From: Echinicola rosea
Lineage (GTDB): Bacteria > Bacteroidota > Bacteroidia > Cytophagales > Cyclobacteriaceae
DNA length: 64,000 nt
NCBI RefSeq assembly: GCF_005281475.1
Contig: NZ_CP040106.1
Span: 2,508,501 to 2,572,500 of the forward strand
Reading direction: 5' to 3'
This document shows, piece after piece, positions 59,067 to 64,000 of the stretch. A program made the position numbers and the translations under genes. The notes below the pieces were generated by a model that made no database searches, had not been told where the DNA came from, and saw nothing but the letters and a program-made list of their open reading frames with translations. Position 1 is the stretch's first letter, and the number at the start of each line of letters is the position of its first letter.

Positions 59067-60620
59067 ATGACTGTACATAACATAGGTAGGATCTCGGTGG
59101 TTTTATTGGTAGTGACATTGATCTTTTCGTGTGGACAAGACCCTAAAATGTCCGGTGCTGCACTGATCCCGCTTCCCGACAGGGTGAGTGAAGCTGAGGG
59201 TGCTTTTGAAATCAACAAATCTACAAAAATCCATGTACAACAAGGTGCTGATGACATGCATGGTGTAGCTGGCTTTTTGTCGGAATTTATTCATAAAGCT
59301 ACTGGTTTTAATGTACAGGTAGTAGAGGATCTTCCTGAAGCAGGTAATTATATTTCCTTGGTACAATCAGGGGATGGAGAGGCCTATACGCTTGACATAA
59401 ACCGCGATCGTATTCAGGTTGAAGCGGGTTCTGCGGCGGGTGCTTTTTGGGCAGTGCAGACGCTTCGTCAATTATTGCCTGTAGCGATCGAAAAGCAAGG
59501 GACTTATGAAGGGGTGTCATGGAAGGTGCCGGCGGGAAAGATAGAAGATGATCCAGAATACGCGTATCGTGGAAGTATGCTCGATGTAGCCAGGCATTTC
59601 TTTGATGTCAATGATGTGAAGCGTTATATTGATTTGATGTCAATGTACAAGTTTAATCATTTGCACCTGCACTTGGCGGATGATCAAGGTTGGCGGATAG
59701 AGATCAAATCATGGCCAAAACTGACCGAAATTGGTGGTAGTACGGAAGTAGGCGGTGGTGCAGGTGGTTTCTATACCCAGGATGAATACAAGGAAATCGT
59801 GCAGTATGCAAGGGAGCGGTTTATTACGATCGTGCCGGAAATCGATATGCCGGGACATACTAATGCGGCCTTGGCTTCTTATCCAGAACTCAATTGTAAT
59901 GATGAGGCTCCAGAGTTATATACAGGTATCGAAGTAGGGTTTAGTACGCTCTGTACGGACAAGGAAGTGACCTATCAATTTATCGATGATGTGGTACGCG
60001 AATTGGTGGAAATGACGCCTGGTCCCTACATTCATATTGGTGGCGATGAGTCACACGTGACCGCTTTGGAGGATTACATACCATTTATAGAACAGGTACA
60101 AGATATAGTCAATTCATATGACAAACAGGCCATCGGCTGGGATGAAATCGCCCATGCGGCGTTGCGGCCAAGTACGACAGCCCAATACTGGGCAAAAGCA
60201 GATAATGCAAAAATGGCCGTGGAGCAGGGATCCAAAGTGCTGATTTCTCCAGCGAGCAAGGCCTATTTGGACATGCAGTATGATTCTACTTCCAAGTTGG
60301 GATTGCATTGGGCAGCGTATATTGAATTGGACAGTGCTTATATATGGGAGCCTACCGAGTTGGTAGAGGGGATTGGCAAGGATGATATTTTGGGAGTGGA
60401 AGCACCGCTGTGGACTGAGACGATTGAGACGATGGATGATATTGAGTATATGGTATTCCCCCGATTGGTCGGAATTGCTGAGGTGGCTTGGACCTCACCC
60501 GATAATCGGGATTGGGAGAGTTATAAGGCACGATTGCGCAAGCATACCGCCAGGCTGGAGGCGCTGAATGTGGATTATTACAGATCACCGCTGTTGAAAG
60601 ATAAGGAAGAAGAAAAATAA
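59067..60620 (+). CDS. Beta-N-acetylhexosaminidase of family GH20, lipoprotein, 517 aa
   Basis: GH20 enzymes remove terminal GlcNAc or GalNAc by substrate-assisted catalysis. The signal peptide ends with the lipobox IFSC, so the enzyme is lipid-anchored. A GH20b-type N-terminal domain (residues 30-145) precedes the barrel, which begins YRGSMLDVARHFFDVNDVKR. The catalytic Asp-Glu pair is in PYIHIGGDESH near residue 325, and the substrate-binding tryptophans are in LHLADDQGWRIEIKSWP and VAWTSPDNRDW. All key residues are present. Start ATG at 59067. It ends directly before a strong terminator and lies divergent from the Gfo/Idh/MocA enzyme. Confidence 0.93.
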   Translation: MTVHNIGRISVVLLVVTLIFSCGQDPKMSGAALIPLPDRVSEAEGAFEINKSTKIHVQQGADDMHGVAGFLSEFIHKATGFNVQVVEDLPEAGNYISLVQSGDGEAYTLDINRDRIQVEAGSAAGAFWAVQTLRQLLPVAIEKQGTYEGVSWKVPAGKIEDDPEYAYRGSMLDVARHFFDVNDVKRYIDLMSMYKFNHLHLHLADDQGWRIEIKSWPKLTEIGGSTEVGGGAGGFYTQDEYKEIVQYARERFITIVPEIDMPGHTNAALASYPELNCNDEAPELYTGIEVGFSTLCTDKEVTYQFIDDVVRELVEMTPGPYIHIGGDESHVTALEDYIPFIEQVQDIVNSYDKQAIGWDEIAHAALRPSTTAQYWAKADNAKMAVEQGSKVLISPASKAYLDMQYDSTSKLGLHWAAYIELDSAYIWEPTELVEGIGKDDILGVEAPLWTETIETMDDIEYMVFPRLVGIAEVAWTSPDNRDWESYKARLRKHTARLEALNVDYYRSPLLKDKEEEK

Positions 60621-60664
60621 AAAGCACGTAGGCCGATTTTCCCAAATCGGCCTACGTGCTTTTT
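60621..60664. terminator. Bidirectional terminator between GH20 and serpin genes
   Basis: A perfect 19-base stem (60621-60639 with 60644-60662) closes a four-base TCCC loop. It has A-runs on the left and a T-run on the right, so it can stop transcription from both converging genes. Confidence 0.9.
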
Positions 60665-60683
60665 TGTGGTGGCTTTTTTAGGG

Positions 60684-61934
60684 TTAGAGCAATGACGGAT
60701 CGCTGAGCTTTCCTATAAACAAAATGGCCCCGCTGTGTTTTTCTTGGATAAAGAACAAAAATGGCTTGTCTAGCTTGATGATAGGGGGGCCAACTGGGGC
60801 GGCAGAAGTGGCGATTGCTTCTACAATTGTAGCCGCTGCAGCTTCGGTGCCTTTTTCATCCACTTCGATCATTGCATCGTGAATGACTCGGCTGATTTTT
60901 AAATCATCCGTTGGGGTGTCAAACAGTTCGGTGAAGTTTTGCTCGTCAAATTCAAATGGGGTAACCAATCCTAGTGCTTTTAGATCTTCTTTAAGGTTAC
61001 CAATTTTTTTGTGCATGTTGAACTTGGGCATATGGAGGATGATGGTCCTTTCCCTTGCTGCGTTTCGCCATTGCAGGAGATTTTCTGAATTGAGCAGTTC
61101 TTCTACCTGATCTAAGTTCGGTTCGTCTGGTAGTAGTACCCCCATGGAATATTGTCCCGTGCTATAGGGGATTTCCAAATAGGTCAGGTGCTCGGGTTTA
61201 TGGTAGTTTAAATTAGCAGGTTCTTGGGTGTTCATCATGTCCACATTGACAATGGTGTGTTCATCGACATGGAACGGGGCCTTTACTGTAGCGCCTTTTT
61301 TAAACTGGTATTTCCAATCTCCCTTGAAGTATATGGCATTCACCAAATACATGACAGCATCCTTATGGATGTAGTCCAGCATATTTTGAATGAGGTTATT
61401 GGTGTGGGCTTCTATCCAACTATTGATGATGTCCACGGAATTAGGGTTTGCCATGTTTAGGCCACTCAGCGCAGCAAAATAGTGTTGCTGGACAATTTGT
61501 TGAAAGGCTTCCTTTACGGTGAGGCTTTCTTTGTACCAGATGCCGTTGGCAATCTTAAATGTCACCTTTGGATCTACTTCCTGGAGGAATTGCGTGAGCC
61601 CTTCGTTGGCTATATTGGCTTGGTCAGCGGTGAGGTTATCGTACCTGAGGGTTTGAATGTACTCTTCAATGACTGTTCCTTTATTGCCGTTCATGGTCAT
61701 GGATAGTGCCTGCTGAATACTGAAAGGACTGAAAAAGAGGTTGGTGTCGTCATGGTTCTTAAGCTTCAGGTAGAGGTCGATGGCAAAATCTCCGCTGTAG
61801 GTGGCTAGAGACTGTTCCTCCGCAGTCAGTGTTCGTAGGTTGGGCTGGATATCGCGGTCTTGGGGATCCCCATCCATGCATCCAACTGTGGAAACAACCA
61901 TTGATAAAAGAAGAAAATAATTGAACTTTTTCAT
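60684..61934 (-). CDS. Serpin-family protease inhibitor lipoprotein, 416 aa
   Basis: Serpins trap serine or cysteine proteases by a large conformational change. The start at the ATG 61934 gives a lipoprotein signal ending STVGC, so the inhibitor is anchored on the cell envelope. Core motifs: SPFSIQQALSMTMNGNKGT, the breach/shutter VNAIYFKGDWKYQFKKG, HMPKFNMHKKIGNLKEDLKA, and near the C-terminus PFLFFIQEKHSGAILFIGKL. The reactive loop is VDEKGTEAAAATIVEAIATS, with the short-side-chain hinge GTEAAAAT needed for inhibition; the likely P1-P1' pair is Thr-Ser. It may protect the cell from predator or host proteases, or its own secreted enzymes. Confidence 0.92.
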   Translation of the reverse strand: MKKFNYFLLLSMVVSTVGCMDGDPQDRDIQPNLRTLTAEEQSLATYSGDFAIDLYLKLKNHDDTNLFFSPFSIQQALSMTMNGNKGTVIEEYIQTLRYDNLTADQANIANEGLTQFLQEVDPKVTFKIANGIWYKESLTVKEAFQQIVQQHYFAALSGLNMANPNSVDIINSWIEAHTNNLIQNMLDYIHKDAVMYLVNAIYFKGDWKYQFKKGATVKAPFHVDEHTIVNVDMMNTQEPANLNYHKPEHLTYLEIPYSTGQYSMGVLLPDEPNLDQVEELLNSENLLQWRNAARERTIILHMPKFNMHKKIGNLKEDLKALGLVTPFEFDEQNFTELFDTPTDDLKISRVIHDAMIEVDEKGTEAAAATIVEAIATSAAPVGPPIIKLDKPFLFFIQEKHSGAILFIGKLSDPSLL

Positions 61935-61990
61935 GGCACGGTCATTTGGTTTTATTACCAATACGGTCAAAATCAAGTAAGTGCTACACC

Positions 61991-62200
61991 AAAAAAGTAA
62001 CCAAAAAAAACCGCCGCTACGCCACGGCGCACAGGTGTGCAGCTATTGGTCTAAAATTAAAGCCTACCCCTCATGCAGGCAAACTCCTCCTGTCTAAAGC
62101 CAAGAAGGCCTATCTAAAGCCAGATAAACCTTTTCTAGCTGCCAACATTCTTTTTGGCTATTATTTCGTCAAACAAGCCTGCCTTCTTGCCTGCCCGCTT
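61991..62200. repeat. Second interspersed repeat family, copy 2
   Basis: Matches 8551-8703 in blocks: AAAAAAGTAACCAAAAAA at the start, CATGCAGGCAAACTCCTC in the centre and TTTCGTCAAACAAGCCTGCC near the end. An extra 55-base insert with a small hairpin (GCCACGGCGCACAGG) lies between. It is between the serpin gene and the short frame at 62219. Confidence 0.6.
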
Positions 62201-62218
62201 TATGCATTAGGAATCGTT

Positions 62219-62344
62219 ATGAGAGCTGAAACTACAAGAAAATCAGTCCCGGTCAATCGGGAAGAGAAGCAACTGATTTTTAAGTGGTTTCAGGTCGAAA
62301 TAGATAGGCTAGTGCATAATGCGGGTTCAAAAGTACTGTCATAA
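62219..62344 (+). CDS. Possible short charged protein, 41 aa
   Basis: From an ATG at 62219 the frame reads MRAETTRKSVPVNREEKQLI then FKWFQVEIDRLVHNAGSK, an amphipathic charged helix pattern that is not typical of noise. No homologue or ribosome site supports it. It directly follows the repeat and could be a fragment carried with it. Confidence 0.25.
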   Translation: MRAETTRKSVPVNREEKQLIFKWFQVEIDRLVHNAGSKVLS

Positions 62345-62403
62345 ACAAAAACACCGTCATAGCGGACCTGTCTGTGATAAAAGCCAGGTCGGCTGTGACG
62401 GTG
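62345..62403 (-). terminator. Terminator after the sulfhydrylase gene
   Basis: Read on the minus strand, CACCGTCACAGCCGACCTG and CAGGTCCGCTATGACGGTG pair as a long stem with one internal mismatch region and a 14-base loop, then run into TTTTTGTTT. It lies 44 bases past the stop of the sulfhydrylase gene. Confidence 0.7.
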
Positions 62404-62446
62404 ATGAATAGTCGCCATCTTTTCAGTATCTATTTTTTAGGGTAGG

Positions 62447-63622
62447 CTATTTGGATTTTTCCAGTGCCCGCTCAATATCGGCGATGATGTCATCATGGTG
62501 CTCCAGTCCCGCAGAGAGCCTGATCAGCCCAGGGAGAATGCCTACGCGCTGGCGTTCATCTTCAGTGAGCTTGCTGTGTGTCGTGGAAGCAGGATGGGTA
62601 ATGATGCTTCTGGTGTCCCCTAGATTGGCGGTGACGGTGATCATCTGCAGCTCGTCAATGAATCGCTGAGCCCTTTCAATTCCTCCTTTCAGCGTGAGTG
62701 TGACTATGCCGCCGCCATGTTTCATTTGCTTCTTGGCAAGGTCATGCTGCGGATGGGATTTTAGGAAAGGGTATTTTACAAATTCTAGCTCTTTGTTGTC
62801 CTCGAAATAAGACGCTACTGCCAATGCATTGGCGCAGTGTCTTTCCATTCTGACCGAAAGTGTTTCCATGCTTCTGGAGAGAATCCAAGCATTGAAGGGA
62901 GAAATAGATGGCCCCGTGTGGCGTGTAAAGAACTGTACATCTTTGATAAGTTCTTGCTTTCCAAGGATTAATCCGCCCAGTACCCGTCCTTGTCCATCGA
63001 TGTATTTGGTGGCGCTGTGGGCGACGATGTCCGCTCCCCATTTGGCAGGCTGCTGGAGGTAGGGAGTGGCGAAGCAATTATCGACCACTAGGATCAAGTT
63101 GTGTGCTTTGGCAAACTTGCCGATCCATTCCAGGTCGATTACCTCTAGACCAGGATTGGAAGGAGTCTCTATGAAGAGCATTTTTGTATTGGGCTTGACC
63201 AGCTTTTCCCAGTTTTCGATATCCGAAATGTCCCCGTAGGTAGAAGTGATGCCCCATTTGGGAAAGACCCTTGTGAGCAGCTGGTGGGTAGATCCAAACA
63301 ATGATCTGGAAGCAAGGATATGGTCTCCTTGTTGTAGGAGAGAAGCGATGCTTCCAAACATTGCGGCCATTCCAGAGGCAGTGGCGATGCCGTCTTCGGT
63401 GCCTTCCAGGGCACAAACCTTTTCGATCAAGTCCGAGCTGTTGGGGTTTGCATACCTGGAGTAGATATTGCCCGGGATTTCCTCTGCAAACATCTGACGT
63501 GCCTCTTCGGCACTGTCAAAGGTGAAGCTGGAGGTCATGTAAATGGGGGCAGAATGCTCCCGTTGGTTGGATTTGGATGAAGCGATCCTGATGGCTTCTG
63601 TTTCAAAATGCTTATTTGACAT
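62447..63622 (-). CDS. metZ: O-succinyl/acetylhomoserine sulfhydrylase-type PLP enzyme, 391 aa
   Basis: This Cys/Met metabolism PLP enzyme most likely makes homocysteine from an activated homoserine and sulfide (MetZ). The family block SRYANPNSSDLIEKVCALEG, the PLP-phosphate loop TASGMAAMFGSIASLL, and the PLP lysine in HSATKYIDGQGRVLGG (residue near 206) are clear, followed by RHTGPSISPFNAWIL and THSKLTEDERQRVGI. MetZ and the gamma-synthase/lyase relatives share these motifs; QGRVLGG after the lysine, and the SAM riboswitch upstream, favour the synthesis direction. Start ATG at 63622. Expression is controlled by the upstream riboswitch. Confidence 0.87.
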   Translation of the reverse strand: MSNKHFETEAIRIASSKSNQREHSAPIYMTSSFTFDSAEEARQMFAEEIPGNIYSRYANPNSSDLIEKVCALEGTEDGIATASGMAAMFGSIASLLQQGDHILASRSLFGSTHQLLTRVFPKWGITSTYGDISDIENWEKLVKPNTKMLFIETPSNPGLEVIDLEWIGKFAKAHNLILVVDNCFATPYLQQPAKWGADIVAHSATKYIDGQGRVLGGLILGKQELIKDVQFFTRHTGPSISPFNAWILSRSMETLSVRMERHCANALAVASYFEDNKELEFVKYPFLKSHPQHDLAKKQMKHGGGIVTLTLKGGIERAQRFIDELQMITVTANLGDTRSIITHPASTTHSKLTEDERQRVGILPGLIRLSAGLEHHDDIIADIERALEKSK

Positions 63623-63761
63623 GGTATTTAATATCTTTCAGTTTTATAGAATCGGTCATTAATCAAGAAAAGTCAATATTAGTCGAACATGGCATAGACC
63701 CACGAAATCCGATAATGGATAAGAAAAAAGCGGTGAAAAGGCAGATTGGTCATAATGTCTA

Positions 63762-63868
63762 ATTTATAGGTCCCTAATTCGTTTTGGGCAGGTTTTGGCA
63801 CCTTTTCGCAGCAGCGAATGGTTGCCAGAGGGTCAAAGAGCCTGGTCTCTCGCCTCTTCTGTATAAAT
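63762..63868 (-). promoter_or_regulatory. SAM-I (S-box) riboswitch upstream of metZ
   Basis: Read on the minus strand, the S-box core appears in order: AGAAGAGGCGAGAGACCAGG, then CTCTTTGACCCTCTGGCAACC, with GGCAACC and the later GGTGCCAAAACC as hallmark blocks. P1 pairs ATTTATA (63862-63868 side) with TATAAAT (63762-63768 side). When SAM is abundant the RNA should lower metZ expression. No clear terminator lies between it and the gene, so it may control translation, or an alternate hairpin not recognised here. Confidence 0.9.
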
Positions 63869-63886
63869 CAGTCTCCTGAAGTCATG

Positions 63887-63918
63887 CAAAGTAACATCAG
63901 CCCGGTTGATTTTCCAAA
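63887..63918 (-). promoter_or_regulatory. Possible promoter of the metZ riboswitch transcript
   Basis: On the minus strand TTTG (63915-63918) and TACTTTG (63887-63893) are 21 bases apart, close to the -33/-7 pattern. It would start transcription a few bases before the riboswitch. No gene is seen from here to the window end. Confidence 0.45.
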
Positions 63919-64000
63919 CAATTTGGCTTTTGAGTGTACAGGAGGATGGCCTATGGAATGTGTGGTTCAAGCATTTCTGCCCATCCCTCATAGCCCAGTT

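Noticed and set aside
59103..60645. Minus-strand frames inside the GH20 region
   Set aside because: They are antisense to a gene with a complete catalytic motif set and show no domain of their own.
61946..62215. A plus-strand open frame across the serpin upstream region
   Set aside because: It is read through the second repeat family; the only part kept, with low confidence, is the short frame from 62219.

Overview
The window comes from a Bacteroidota chromosome, most likely the Cyclobacteriaceae (Echinicola or Algoriphagus type). The evidence is the LpxC-FabZ fusion, the PorX regulator of type IX secretion, DUF3822, DUF1573, DUF4296 and DUF983 proteins, the Bat-type VWA proteins, -7 boxes of the form TAnnTTTG, weak Shine-Dalgarno sites and frequent TTG or GTG starts. 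The genus is an inference.

Left part (1-16.8 kb): mostly core metabolism. It holds pyrE (cut by the window edge), two Nudix hydrolases, coaD, a DUF3822 protein, a RecD-like helicase, a DUF1573 protein, a large cNMP/CBS/DUF294 protein, a HAD hydrolase with a changed catalytic motif, an SGNH esterase lipoprotein, two cell-wall peptidases (S66 and S13), a DUF423 protein, a PLP-binding YggS protein, a GH3-like acyl-adenylating enzyme and a LysE exporter.

Accessory island (about 16.8-25.3 kb): bracketed by copies of a short double-hairpin repeat. It holds a VapBC pair, a decayed C39-type peptide exporter fused to a glycosyltransferase fragment, a small winged-helix regulator, three double-glycine-leader peptides that each have two cysteines, at least six small membrane proteins that look like immunity proteins, a five-helix membrane protein and a membrane-tethered thioredoxin-like protein. 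It carries many rearrangements: an 804-bp spaced duplication of the promoter and leader, a copied gene fragment, and a 168-bp MITE-like element with an 8-bp target duplication that splits one of the small membrane genes. Three real genes here are under 60 codons. This is the most unusual part of the window: a bacteriocin-like peptide locus in the course of turnover.

Middle part (25.3-49.2 kb): a shortened bat operon (DUF58, BatD-like, BatA), mutS2, a lipid A operon (HD hydrolase, lpxD, lpxC-fabZ, lpxA, orphan ABC ATPase) divergent from porX-tsaE-ald, then a signalling cluster (a ThiF-like E1 protein, a GNAT-like protein, a 7TM histidine kinase and a receiver-kinase hybrid, with a related receiver protein divergent from it), a SIMPL protein, inorganic pyrophosphatase and a PlsB-like acyltransferase.

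Right part (49.2-64 kb): a DnaE2-like polymerase behind a strong 48-bp palindrome, a DUF983 protein, a BCCT transporter, a lipid pair (App1-like phosphatase and lipid kinase), a DinB protein, a Tat-exported Gfo/Idh/MocA oxidoreductase, a GH20 hexosaminidase lipoprotein, an inhibitory-type serpin lipoprotein, and a homocysteine-forming sulfhydrylase controlled by a clear SAM-I riboswitch. I saw no tRNA, rRNA, CRISPR array, integrase or full insertion sequence.
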